In this document: piece by piece, positions 52,652 through 63,199 of the stretch
Numbering within the stretch: position 1 is the stretch's first letter
Layout of the letters: every line of letters starts with the position of its first letter
Source: DASZQY01 sp963843565
GTDB taxonomy: Bacteria > Pseudomonadota > Alphaproteobacteria > Rhizobiales > Kaistiaceae
Assembly: GCA_963843565.1 (NCBI GenBank)
Contig: CAWJKY010000004.1
Coordinates: forward strand, 1-64,000
DNA: 64,000 nucleotides
Direction: 5' to 3'
Position numbers and translations under genes: made by a program
Notes under the pieces: generated by a model
Database searches by the model: none
Seen by the model: only the letters and a program-made list of their open reading frames with translations
Told to the model about the DNA's origin: nothing

Positions 52652-52680
52652 AATATAGGGTCCGAATTCAAACGGATAAA
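52652..52680 (-). promoter_or_regulatory. Candidate promoter of the small coiled-coil gene
   Basis: TATATT (52652-52657) is a strong -10 box. TTTATC (52675-52680) is a weak -35, at 17-base spacing, on the minus strand. The predicted leader is under 20 bases. The segment is AT-richer than the flanking cob genes. Confidence 0.5.
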
Positions 52681-52692
52681 GCGCCGAGACAC

Positions 52693-54594
52693 ATGGCGAT
52701 CCCCAACGACACCACGACCAAGGCACGGCCCGCCGAAGGACCGACCGAACCGTTCAAGCGGGCGGTGGTCGGCTGCATGCGCGCCATCGCCGGCGAGCCC
52801 GACCTCGAGGTGACCTTCGCCGCCGACCGGCCGGCGCTTTCCGGCCACAAGGCGCGCCTGCCCGAGCCGCCCCGCAAGATGCACGCGGTCGACGTCGCCA
52901 TTGCTCGCGGCATCGGCGACTCGCTCTCGTTGCGCCTCGCCTGTCACGACCCCGCCGTTCACCGCCAGAACGCGCCCAAGGGCAAGAACGCCCGCGCCGT
53001 CTTCGACGCCGTCGAGCAGGCGCGCGTCGAGGCGATCGGCGCGCGGCGCATGCCGGGCGTCGCCGACAACCTCGCCGCCATGCTCGAGGACCGCTACCAC
53101 CGCGGCAACTATCACGAGATCACCGACCGCGCCGACGCCCCGCTCGAGGACGCGGTGGCGCTGATGGCGCGCGAGCGGCTGACCGGCGAGCCGCCGCCGG
53201 CCTCCAGCCGCAAGATCGTCGACCTGTGGCGATCGTGGATCGAGGAGCGCGCCGGCGACGACTTCAAGAAGCTGACCGCTGCCATCGAGGACCAGGCGCT
53301 GTTCGCCGACGGCATTCGCGACATCCTCTCGGCGCTCGAAATGGGCGACGAGCTCGGTTCGGAGAGCGGCGAGGACAGCGAGGACGGCGACAGCGACGAC
53401 GCCCGGGACGACGCCGAGGGTGGCGCCGAGGCGGCCGAGGGCGAGGAATCGTCGTCCGCCGAGGACGCCGAGGCCTCCGCCGACGAGAACGAGGCCGGCG
53501 ACGGCGAGACCGCCGAGGGCGAGGCGCAGGAGACCTCCGACGACAGCGAGATGGCCGATGCCCGCGATTCGGGCGAGGCCCGCCGCGCCGAAGCGCCGTG
53601 GTCAAACATGCCGCCGATGACCGATTATCGCGCCTACACGATCAAGTTCGACGAGACGGTGAACGCGGAAGAACTTTGCGACGTCGCCGAGCTCGACCGG
53701 CTGCGTTCCTACCTCGACAAACAGCTCGCCCACCTGCAGAGCGCCGTCGGCCGGCTCGCCAACCGGCTGCAGCGCCGCCTGATGGCGCAGCAGAACCGCG
53801 CCTGGGACTTCGACCTCGAGGAAGGCATGCTCGATGCGGCCCGCCTGTCGCGCGTCGTCGTCGACCCGATGCACGCGCTCTCCTTCAAGGCCGAGCGCGA
53901 CACCGAGTTCCGCGACACCATCGTCACGCTGCTCCTCGACAATTCCGGCTCGATGCGCGGCCGCCCGATCACGGTGGCGGCAACCTGCGCCGACATCCTC
54001 GCCCGCACCCTGGAGCGCTGCGGCGTCAAGGTCGAGATCCTGGGCTTCACCACCCGCGCCTGGAAGGGCGGCCAGTCGCGCGAGGCGTGGCTTCAGGCCG
54101 GCAAGCCCGCGAGCCCGGGCCGTCTCAACGATCTCCGCCACATCATCTACAAGGGCGCCGACGCGCCCTGGCGGCGCTCGCGCCGCAACCTCGGCCTGAT
54201 GATGCGCGAAGGCCTGCTCAAGGAGAACATCGACGGCGAGGCGCTCGCCTGGGCTCACGGCCGCATCGTCGGGCGCCCCGAGCAGCGCAAGATCCTGATG
54301 ATGATCTCGGACGGCGCGCCGGTCGACGACTCGACCCTGTCGGTGAACGCCGGCAACTATCTCGAGCGGCACCTGCGCCGCGTCATCGAGGAAATCGAGA
54401 CGCGTTCGCCGGTCGAACTGATCGCCATCGGCATCGGCCACGACGTGACCCGCTACTATCGCCGTGCGGTCACCATCGTCGACGCGGAAGAGCTTGCCGG
54501 CGCCATGACCGAGAAGCTCGCCGAGCTGTTCGAAGAGCGGCCGGTGGCCGAGCCACGACGGGGCGCGAGGCCCCGGCGCGTCGCCCTGCAATGA
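52693..54594 (+). CDS. cobT: Cobaltochelatase subunit CobT
   Basis: A 633-residue CobT. The N-terminal half is helical. A very acidic low-complexity stretch at about 215-300 (Glu/Asp/Ser/Ala) is typical of CobT. A von Willebrand A domain lies at about 405-610 with MIDAS motif D416-N-S-G-S420 (LLDNSGSMRG). It pairs with CobS in the aerobic cobalt chelatase. The ATG at 52693 has only a weak ribosome binding site. Because a minus-strand gene separates it from cobS, cobT would need either read-through from cobS or its own promoter; I see no strong promoter. Its stop overlaps the next gene (ATGA). Confidence 0.97.
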   Translation: MAIPNDTTTKARPAEGPTEPFKRAVVGCMRAIAGEPDLEVTFAADRPALSGHKARLPEPPRKMHAVDVAIARGIGDSLSLRLACHDPAVHRQNAPKGKNARAVFDAVEQARVEAIGARRMPGVADNLAAMLEDRYHRGNYHEITDRADAPLEDAVALMARERLTGEPPPASSRKIVDLWRSWIEERAGDDFKKLTAAIEDQALFADGIRDILSALEMGDELGSESGEDSEDGDSDDARDDAEGGAEAAEGEESSSAEDAEASADENEAGDGETAEGEAQETSDDSEMADARDSGEARRAEAPWSNMPPMTDYRAYTIKFDETVNAEELCDVAELDRLRSYLDKQLAHLQSAVGRLANRLQRRLMAQQNRAWDFDLEEGMLDAARLSRVVVDPMHALSFKAERDTEFRDTIVTLLLDNSGSMRGRPITVAATCADILARTLERCGVKVEILGFTTRAWKGGQSREAWLQAGKPASPGRLNDLRHIIYKGADAPWRRSRRNLGLMMREGLLKENIDGEALAWAHGRIVGRPEQRKILMMISDGAPVDDSTLSVNAGNYLERHLRRVIEEIETRSPVELIAIGIGHDVTRYYRRAVTIVDAEELAGAMTEKLAELFEERPVAEPRRGARPRRVALQ

Positions 54595-55622
54595 AGCGCG
54601 GCCTCGCCGCGTTGGTCCTTGTCGCGATTGCAGGCGGAGCGGCGGCGGCCCCGACCGGCTTCGCTCCGCTCAAGGTTCGCACCGACCCGATTCCCGCGTT
54701 TCTCAAAGGAAAAGATCAGACCCGCTTCCGCGCATTGGAATTTCGCGGCGGCCTCGCCCTCTATTCGGAAGATCCCCGCTTCGGGTCGCTCTCCGGGCTG
54801 GCCTTCGGCGCCGATGGGACGCTGACCGCCGTCGCCGACACCGGCTACTGGTTTTCAGCGCGTCCGGTCGACGACAACGGCAGGCTCGTCGCAATTGCCG
54901 ATCCGCAATTGGGACGGCTGCTCCTGGACGGCGGCGTCGATCCGCGGCGCAAGCGCGACGCCGACGCCGAGGGCCTGAGGATCGTCACGCGCGACGGCGT
55001 TGCGACGGCGCTGGTCTCGTTCGAGGGCAGAGCGGCGCTCAGGACCTACGCGGGCCCCGACTTCGCTGCGGCCGCCCCGACGCGCATGAAGCTGCCGTCG
55101 TTCGTGAAAAACATCGTCCCCAACAAGGGCCTCGAAGGCATCGCCGTCGCGCCCGACGACGGACCGCTCAAGGGCGCCATCGTCCTCGTCACCGAGCGCT
55201 CGCTCGACGGCGCCGGCAACCACCGCGCCTTCATTCTGTCGGGACCGCGGAAGGGAAGCTTCTCGATCCGCCGCAGCGACAGTTTCGACGTCAGCGACGC
55301 GATCTTTCTGCCCGGCGGCGACCTGCTGATCCTCGAGCGCAAGTTCTCGTTCTCGGACGGCTTCGCGGTCCGCATCCGCCGCATCGCGGGGTCGAGCCTC
55401 AGCCCCGGCGCCACCATCGACGGCACCGTGCTGTTCGAGGCCGACCAGAGCTATCAGATCGACAACCTGGAGGGCATCGCCACCCGCCAGGCCGACAGCG
55501 GCGAGACGCTGATATACCTCGTCTCCGACGACAACCAGAACATCTTCCAGCGCACGCTGCTGCTCGAGTTCGCCCTCGTCGATTCCGGACCGCCGCTGCC
55601 CCACGAGCGGCCCAAACAGTAG
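54591..55622 (+). CDS. Exported esterase-like activity of phytase family protein
   Basis: A 343-residue secreted protein. The signal peptide covers about 1-20 (LAALVLVAIAGGAAAA). The rest is a beta-propeller-like region with FGSLSGLAFGADGTLTAVADTG, RDADAEGL, NKGLEGIAV and YQIDNLEGIA repeats, typical of the phytase esterase-like family (PF13449). The enzymatic activity of this family is poorly defined. The ATG overlaps the cobT stop by four bases. A gene of this family follows cobT in many rhizobia, but no role in B12 synthesis is known. Confidence 0.9.
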   Translation: MKRGLAALVLVAIAGGAAAAPTGFAPLKVRTDPIPAFLKGKDQTRFRALEFRGGLALYSEDPRFGSLSGLAFGADGTLTAVADTGYWFSARPVDDNGRLVAIADPQLGRLLLDGGVDPRRKRDADAEGLRIVTRDGVATALVSFEGRAALRTYAGPDFAAAAPTRMKLPSFVKNIVPNKGLEGIAVAPDDGPLKGAIVLVTERSLDGAGNHRAFILSGPRKGSFSIRRSDSFDVSDAIFLPGGDLLILERKFSFSDGFAVRIRRIAGSSLSPGATIDGTVLFEADQSYQIDNLEGIATRQADSGETLIYLVSDDNQNIFQRTLLLEFALVDSGPPLPHERPKQ

Positions 55623-55639
55623 AAGCTGGAGGCTCCGTC

Positions 55640-57565
<1,926 letters not shown>

Positions 57566-57604
57566 TCTTCGGGGTCACTGCCCGCTGGCGCGCGGCCGCT
57601 GAAC

Positions 57605-57630
57605 ACGAAAACGGCGCCCGCTGGCGCCGT
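57605..57630 (-). terminator. Rho-independent terminator of rpmB
   Basis: A perfect eight-pair stem, ACGGCGCC/GGCGCCGT (57611-57618 and 57623-57630), has a four-base loop. A TTT run follows on the minus strand. It lies 27 bases beyond the rpmB stop. Confidence 0.8.
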
Positions 57631-57656
57631 CGCAAATTCCGTTCCGGTCGTGAGGC

Positions 57657-57962
57657 TCAGGCGGTCTCGGTCTCGGCCGCCGCCGCAACCCGCTTGGCGA
57701 CCTGACGCTTCAGCTTCAGCGCCCGCGGCGACAGCTCGCTGTCGCGCGCCTTCATCAGGTAGGCGTCGAGCCCGCCACGCACCTCGACCGTGCGCAGCGC
57801 GTGGGACGAAACGCGCAGGCGGACGTTCTGCTTCAGCGCGTCGCTGATCAGCGACACCTGATTGAGGTTCGGCAGGAACCGGCGGCGGTTCTTGTTGTTG
57901 GCGTGGCTGACCGTATTGCCGGTCAACACTGCCTTGCCGGAAAGTTCGCAACGCCGCGACAT
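57657..57962 (-). CDS. rpmB: 50S ribosomal protein L28
   Basis: A 101-residue L28. The start MSRRCELSGKAVLTGNTVSHANNKN and the following RRRFLPNLNQVSLISDALKQ are characteristic. The C terminus (ALKLKRQVAKRVAAAAETETA) is an alphaproteobacterial-type extension. The ATG at 57962 is chosen over an upstream in-frame start. It has a promoter and a terminator of its own, so it is probably a single-gene transcript. Confidence 0.97.
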   Translation of the reverse strand: MSRRCELSGKAVLTGNTVSHANNKNRRRFLPNLNQVSLISDALKQNVRLRVSSHALRTVEVRGGLDAYLMKARDSELSPRALKLKRQVAKRVAAAAETETA

Positions 57963-58037
57963 CGAGGGTCTTCCTTGCGTCTGAAACTCGGATTTCTGGA
58001 GGCCACCCGGGCGCCTCATGGCGCCAAGCGGCGCATC

Positions 58038-58066
58038 CGTATAGGTGCCGGGCCGGCGCCCGTCAA
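58038..58066 (-). promoter_or_regulatory. Promoter of rpmB
   Basis: TTGACG (58061-58066) and TATACG (58038-58043) at a 17-base spacing on the minus strand. The leader to rpmB would be about 70 bases. Confidence 0.7.
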
Positions 58067-58196
58067 GGCGACGAATGCCGCCAATCGGCCGTTTCCGAAC
58101 CCTAATTTAGCCAAAGTACCCCTTGTTAACTATCGCCCGCTCAAGATGCAGACCGGGAAGCCGGCTCTGCCCCACGGGAACCAAGATAATCGGGCC

Positions 58197-59024
58197 ATGA
58201 CATCACGCTTTTCAGCCTGCGCCGGCCAAAGGCGCACCCTGAAGGGGGGCGTGTTTCTTGCCACGATGCTCGCCATGGGCGGGACCGCGCTCGCCGACGT
58301 CACCGTCAAGGCCACCTACGCGATCAGCGTCGGCGGCATCACCATCGGCCATGCCAACGCCACGGCCAGGTTCAAGAACGACGGCACCTACGCCGCCGCC
58401 ATCAACGGCTCCACCAACGGACTGAGTCGGCTGGTCTCCGACTCCCGCGCGGTGTTGGCCGGGGCCGGCCATATCGTCGGCCCGTCGGTCATCCCGACCA
58501 GCTACAACCTGTCCACCAACGAGGACGGGTTCGCCACCCACGTTCGCATCGGCATGAGCGACCGCTCGGTCGTGAACGTCGACGCTGAGCCACCGGTCCA
58601 TCCCGACCCAGACCGCATCCCGGTCACCGCCGCCAACAAGAAGAACGTGCTCGACCCAGTCGGTGCGTTCATGATCGCGCTCGACAGGCCCGACAACGTC
58701 AAGTCGGCGTGCGATCGCACGCTGTCCATCTTCGACGGCTGGCAGCGCTTCGACGTCGCTCTCACCTACAAGGAAACCAAGAACTTCACCGGCGGCTTCC
58801 GGGGCTACAAGGGCACGGTCATCGCGTGCAAGGCGCGCTTCGTTCCGATCGCCGGCCACCGCAAGAACGGCGAGGACGTGTCGTTCCTGGCGAAGAACTC
58901 GAAGCTGGAAGTGTGGCTGGCGCCGATCAAGGGGACGAACCTGATGGTTCCGGTAACCTTCGTGATCGGCACCGAGTACGGCGATCTGATCGTGCGCGAA
59001 CGCTCGTTCCAGATCAGCGGCTAG
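58197..59024 (+). CDS. DUF3108 domain-containing exported protein
   Basis: A 275-residue protein with a signal peptide about 1-33 (GVFLATMLAMGGTALA). The mature part is beta-rich, with VKATYAISVGGITIGHANATARF at the start and KNSKLEVWLAPIKGTNLMVPVTFVIGTEYGDLIV near the end, the DUF3108 pattern. Function is unknown; a periplasmic lipid- or ligand-binding role has been suggested for the fold, but I cannot confirm it. The ATG at 58197 is used; an in-frame ATG 17 codons upstream would only lengthen the signal peptide. It follows divergent rpmB, an order conserved in rhizobia. Confidence 0.85.
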   Translation: MTSRFSACAGQRRTLKGGVFLATMLAMGGTALADVTVKATYAISVGGITIGHANATARFKNDGTYAAAINGSTNGLSRLVSDSRAVLAGAGHIVGPSVIPTSYNLSTNEDGFATHVRIGMSDRSVVNVDAEPPVHPDPDRIPVTAANKKNVLDPVGAFMIALDRPDNVKSACDRTLSIFDGWQRFDVALTYKETKNFTGGFRGYKGTVIACKARFVPIAGHRKNGEDVSFLAKNSKLEVWLAPIKGTNLMVPVTFVIGTEYGDLIVRERSFQISG

Positions 59025-59426
59025 GTTCAAGCGGTCGTCCACAGCTTTTCCACAGGTTATCCACAGACCTGTGACGCTCACGTTACAGGCCGGCGACCGC
59101 GCGCCGACCTTCCCCGCGGCGGCCCGGAAGACCGCGGAATGCCAAACAAAACGCAAAGCCGCGCGGTGAGGAAATCGTTGCCGGCGCGCGCCCTTGCCGG
59201 AGCCTACCGCGAACGGATCGTGACAGCATCGGGAGGGCGCCGATTCAGGCGCGTTTTGTTCGGGCGCCGTTCGCCGGCTTAACCACGACGCCGTCTGACA
59301 GATTTCGTCCCGGTCGCCGTCCTGCTGTGATACAGGGGGCGGTCAGCGCCACGGCCACGGCGCGGCGCGCAGGAGTTTTGCTACCGGCGAGATGCGCATT
59401 TCGATCGCAGGTGTGCCAGTTCAAGC
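59025..59426. other. Intergenic region between DUF3108 and helicase genes
   Basis: These 402 bases contain no convincing gene. The first 45 bases hold three DnaA-box-like sequences, annotated separately. A GANTC site (GATTC), the CcrM methylation motif, occurs near 59243. No confident promoter or AT-rich unwinding element is seen. Confidence 0.5.
59035..59065 (+). promoter_or_regulatory. Cluster of three DnaA-box-like sites with 11-base spacing
   Basis: TCGTCCACA (59035-59043), TTTTCCACA (59046-59054) and TTATCCACA (59057-59065) lie in direct orientation. The last is a perfect DnaA box, the middle one has one mismatch and the first has two. Starts are 11 bases apart, close to one helical turn. 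It lies 11 bases after the DUF3108 stop. Confidence 0.55.
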
Positions 59427-62400
59427 ATGAGCCTCCCCCAGCGAAATGAGCGCGGTGCGGCCGGCGGCCGCAATGTGGTCGCCGTGCTCGGTCCGACCAA
59501 CACCGGCAAGACCCACCTCGCCATCGAACGCATGCTCGGCCACGCCTCCGGCGTGATTGGCCTGCCGCTTCGCCTGCTCGCCCGCGAGGTCTACACCCGC
59601 GTAGCCGACCACATCGGCGCCGACCAGGTGGCGCTGATCACCGGCGAAGAGAAGATCATGCCGCCGGCCCCGCGCTACCGCGTGTGCACGGTCGAGGCGA
59701 TGCCGATCGAGACCGACGCTTCGTTCCTGGCGATCGACGAGATCCAGCTGGCCGGCGACCTCGAACGCGGACACGTCTTCACCGATCGCATCCTGAATCT
59801 GCGCGGCCGCGACGAGACGCTGCTGCTCGGCGCCGCCACCATGCACGGCATCGTCGAAAAGCTGGTGCCCGGCGTCAACGTCGTCACCCGGCCGCGCATG
59901 TCAGTGCTCGCCTACACCGGCATGAAGAAGATCACGCGCCTGCCGCGCCGCGCCGCCGTGGTCGCCTTCTCCGCCGACGACGTCTACGCCATCGCCGAGC
60001 TGATCCGTCGCCAGCGCGGCGGCGCCGCCGTCGTGCTCGGCTCGCTCAGCCCGCGCACCCGCAACGCCCAGGTCGAGATCTTCCAGTCCGGCGACGTCGA
60101 CTTCCTCGTCGCCACCGACGCCATCGGCATGGGCCTCAACCTCGACGTCGACCACGTCGCCTTCGCCTCGGACCGCAAGTTCGACGGCTATCAGTTCCGT
60201 CGCCTGTCGGCAGCCGAACTCGGACAGATCGCCGGGCGCGCCGGACGGCACGTGCGCGACGGCACCTTCGGCGTGACGGCGCGCGTCGATCCGTTCGAGG
60301 ACGCGCTGGTCGAGGCGCTCGAGACTCATCGCTTCGACGCGGTGAAAACGGTGCAGTGGCGCAACCGCGATCTCGACTTCGCCTCCATCGACGCGCTCAA
60401 GGCGAGCCTCGACGTGGCGCCCACCGCCGCCGGCCTGACCAAGGCGCTGCCCTCCGTCGACATGGACGTGCTCGGCATCGTTTCGCGCGACGACGACGTG
60501 GCGGCGCTGGCCACCGGCCGCGAGCGCGTCGCGCAGCTATGGGCGGTCTGCCAGGTACCCGACTACCGCAAGATCGCGCCCACCAACCACGCCGAGCTGG
60601 TCACCACGCTTTTCACCCAACTGGCGCGCCGCGGCACCATTTCGGACGACTGGTTCGGCGAACAGGTCGCCTTCGCCGACCGCACCGAGGGCGACATCGA
60701 CACCCTCGCCAACCGCATCGCCCACATCCGCACCTGGACGTTCGTGGCCAACCGGCCAAACTGGCTCGCCGATCCTTTTCATTGGCAGGAGCGGACGCGC
60801 GCGATAGAGGATCGTCTGTCGGACGCGCTTCACGAGCGGCTGACCGCCCGTTTCGTCGACCGGCGCACCAGCGTACTGATGCGACGGCTGAAAGAGAACG
60901 CGATGTTGGAAGTCGAGATCAACACGGCGGGGGACGTGCTGGTCGAGGGTCAGCACGTCGGCACGCTGAGCGGTTTCCGCTTCGCGCCCGACCCTGGCGC
61001 CGACGGACCGGAAGCGAAGGCCCTGTCGACCGCGGCGGCGAAGGCGCTCGCCGGCGAGATCGTCAACCGTGCCGACAAGGTGGCGGCGGCGGCCGATGCT
61101 GCCTTCGTGCTCGGCATCGACGGCACGCTGCGCTGGCAAGGCGACGCGATCGGCAAGGTCGTCGAGGCCGACGACGCGCTGAAGCCGCGCGTCATCCTGC
61201 TCGCCGACGACATGCTGACCGGCCCGGCACGCGACAAAGTCCAGGCGCGCGCCGACCTTTGGCTCTCCCATCACATCGAGACGCTGCTGAAGCCGCTCTT
61301 CGACCTGCGCGCCGCCGAACAGCTGCAGCCGCAGGCGCGCGGCCTCGCCTTCCGCCTGTCGGAAAGCTTCGGCGTCATCGACCGCACCGAAATCGCCGAC
61401 GAAGTGAAGGCCCTGGAACAGGACGCGCGCTCCGGCCTGCGTGCCCTCGGCATTCGCTTCGGCGCCTATCACATCTTCGCGCCGATGCTGCTGAAGCCGG
61501 CGCCGGCCTCGCTCGCCGCGATGCTGTGGGCGCTGAAGAACGGCGGCCTCGACATGGACGGGCTGCCGGAGCTCGCGCGGCTGGCCGCCTCGGGACGCAC
61601 CAGCGTGCCCGCCGACGCGACCATTCCGGCGCCGCTTTACCGGGTCGCCGGCTATCGCATCGCCGGCACGCGCGCCGTGCGCGTCGACATTCTGGAGCGG
61701 CTCGCCGACATCATCCGTCCGCTGATCGCCTGGCGCCCGTCGACCGAGACACCCGAGCCGCCCGACGGCGCTATTCACGGCTATGGCTTCACCCAGACCG
61801 TGGCGATGACCTCGCTGCTCGGCTGCTCCGGCGAGGATTTCGCCTCGGTGCTGCGCGCGCTTGGCTATCACATGGACCGCCAGCCGGCGCCGAAGAAGCC
61901 CGCCGCCGAGCCCGCGCCGGCCGAGACGCCGGAACCCGCCGCCGAAGGCGCGCCAACCGAGGAACCGCCGAGCGAGGGGGCCGCGACCCCGCCCACGGCG
62001 GCACCGGACGAAACATCCACGCCGGTCGAGGTTGAGGCGAGTGCGCCTGTGGAGGCCGAGGTCGAGGCACCAGCGCCCGTCGAGGCCGCGGCAGAGATCG
62101 GCGCGCCCGCAACCGAGACGCCGGCGGAAGAGCCCGTCGCCGCCGAAATGGCGCCGGACCTCGCCACGCCGGCCGAAGCCCTCTTCCCCGACGCCGAGGC
62201 TGAGGCAGAGACGGCGCCCGAAGTCGTGGCCCCGGCCGAACCGGCCACGCCCGCGGAGCCGGAAACAGCCGCGGAACCGGAGGCACCGGCCGAACCCGCC
62301 ATGATCGAGATCTGGCGCCCCAACGGACGCCGGCACCACCACGAAGGACCGCGCAAGCGCCACCACGCGCGGCCCGCCCGCGGCAACGCCCCCGCGCCTC

Positions 62401-62687
62401 AAGGGGCCGAACCCGCCGCCGCGGCGCCCGGCGACGAAGTGCCCGATCGCCCGGCGCGCCCGCCGCGCGCCGACGACGAGGCCCACGGGCGCGGCCGGCG
62501 CGGACGGCCGCGGCGCGGCAAACCCGGTGGCCCCGGCAAGCCGCGTCCGGAACGCCGGCCCGAACCGACGCGGTTCTCGACCGAAACGGCGAAGCCGTCG
62601 CGCGAGCGCGTTGCCGACCCCAATTCGCCGTTCGCCGCGCTCGCCGCCCTCAAGGCCGAGCTGGAGGCCAAGGAGCGGGGCAACTGA
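59427..62687 (+). CDS. SUV3-like superfamily 2 RNA helicase with long low-complexity tail
   Basis: A 1086-residue protein. The helicase core has Walker A GPTNTGKT (22-29), DEIQ (104-107), SAT-like GAATMHG, and QIAGRAGRHVRDGTFG in the second RecA domain, resembling the mitochondrial SUV3 RNA helicase. Middle domains follow to about 820. Then comes a Pro/Glu/Ala-rich linker (about 829-955), the short motif MIEIWRP near 958, His/Arg/Gly-rich basic sequence (about 965-1045) and a conserved-looking end (ADPNSPFAALAALKAELEAKE). A role in RNA turnover is likely. It is translationally coupled to the S4 gene. Confidence 0.93.
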   Translation: MSLPQRNERGAAGGRNVVAVLGPTNTGKTHLAIERMLGHASGVIGLPLRLLAREVYTRVADHIGADQVALITGEEKIMPPAPRYRVCTVEAMPIETDASFLAIDEIQLAGDLERGHVFTDRILNLRGRDETLLLGAATMHGIVEKLVPGVNVVTRPRMSVLAYTGMKKITRLPRRAAVVAFSADDVYAIAELIRRQRGGAAVVLGSLSPRTRNAQVEIFQSGDVDFLVATDAIGMGLNLDVDHVAFASDRKFDGYQFRRLSAAELGQIAGRAGRHVRDGTFGVTARVDPFEDALVEALETHRFDAVKTVQWRNRDLDFASIDALKASLDVAPTAAGLTKALPSVDMDVLGIVSRDDDVAALATGRERVAQLWAVCQVPDYRKIAPTNHAELVTTLFTQLARRGTISDDWFGEQVAFADRTEGDIDTLANRIAHIRTWTFVANRPNWLADPFHWQERTRAIEDRLSDALHERLTARFVDRRTSVLMRRLKENAMLEVEINTAGDVLVEGQHVGTLSGFRFAPDPGADGPEAKALSTAAAKALAGEIVNRADKVAAAADAAFVLGIDGTLRWQGDAIGKVVEADDALKPRVILLADDMLTGPARDKVQARADLWLSHHIETLLKPLFDLRAAEQLQPQARGLAFRLSESFGVIDRTEIADEVKALEQDARSGLRALGIRFGAYHIFAPMLLKPAPASLAAMLWALKNGGLDMDGLPELARLAASGRTSVPADATIPAPLYRVAGYRIAGTRAVRVDILERLADIIRPLIAWRPSTETPEPPDGAIHGYGFTQTVAMTSLLGCSGEDFASVLRALGYHMDRQPAPKKPAAEPAPAETPEPAAEGAPTEEPPSEGAATPPTAAPDETSTPVEVEASAPVEAEVEAPAPVEAAAEIGAPATETPAEEPVAAEMAPDLATPAEALFPDAEAEAETAPEVVAPAEPATPAEPETAAEPEAPAEPAMIEIWRPNGRRHHHEGPRKRHHARPARGNAPAPQGAEPAAAAPGDEVPDRPARPPRADDEAHGRGRRGRPRRGKPGGPGKPRPERRPEPTRFSTETAKPSRERVADPNSPFAALAALKAELEAKERGN

Positions 62688-63088
62688 GCACCGACGCCGC
62701 GCGCCAGCGCATCGACAAGTGGCTGTGGTTCGCCCGCGTGGTGAAAACGCGGACACTGGCGCAGAAGCTGGTCGCGTCCGGGCGCGTCAGGCTCAACCGG
62801 GAACGGCAGACAAGCGCCAGCCAGGCCATCAAGATCGGCGATACACTCACCGTCACACTCGACGCCGCCGTCCGCGTACTGCGTGTCGAGGCGCTCGGCG
62901 AACGGCGTGGTCCGGCGAGCGAAGCCCGCACGCTTTACGCCGACCTGTCGCCGCCACCGCCACCACGCGGCGAGGCGCCGCCGCCCCTTTCCGCCGGTCG
63001 CGACCCCGGCGCCGGCCGCCCCACCAAGCGCGACCGCCGGTCGATCGATGCCTTCCGCCGGCAGGATTTTCCCGAGCCGGACAAATAG
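62684..63088 (+). CDS. S4 domain RNA-binding protein (Hsp15-like)
   Basis: A 134-residue protein. The S4 domain covers about 8-70 (RQRIDKWLWFARVVKTRTLAQKLV and GRVRLN), and a basic Pro/Arg-rich tail ends it. Hsp15 binds stalled 50S subunits with nascent chains. The family always includes RIDKWLWFARV, but the only ATG/GTG/TTG-type codon in frame near it is GTG 62738, which would delete that part. The frame is open upstream, and a CTG at 62684 sits eight bases after a perfect AAGGAG and overlaps the helicase stop as CTGA. I therefore annotate a probable CUG start. Confidence 0.85.
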   Translation: MSTDAARQRIDKWLWFARVVKTRTLAQKLVASGRVRLNRERQTSASQAIKIGDTLTVTLDAAVRVLRVEALGERRGPASEARTLYADLSPPPPPRGEAPPPLSAGRDPGAGRPTKRDRRSIDAFRRQDFPEPDK

Positions 63089-63199
63089 CCGCCAAATCCG
63101 CCGCGATTTGCCGCCCATTGCGAGCAAGCGCGATCCTTGCGCGAGGCGCGCAAAACAGGTACCGAAACCGCAGTTTTTCGCCGCCTCCGGACACACCTC

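Noticed and set aside
59025..59426. Calling this gap the chromosomal origin oriC
   Set aside because: Only one perfect DnaA box, no AT-rich unwinding region, and no origin-linked genes such as hemE or dnaA nearby.
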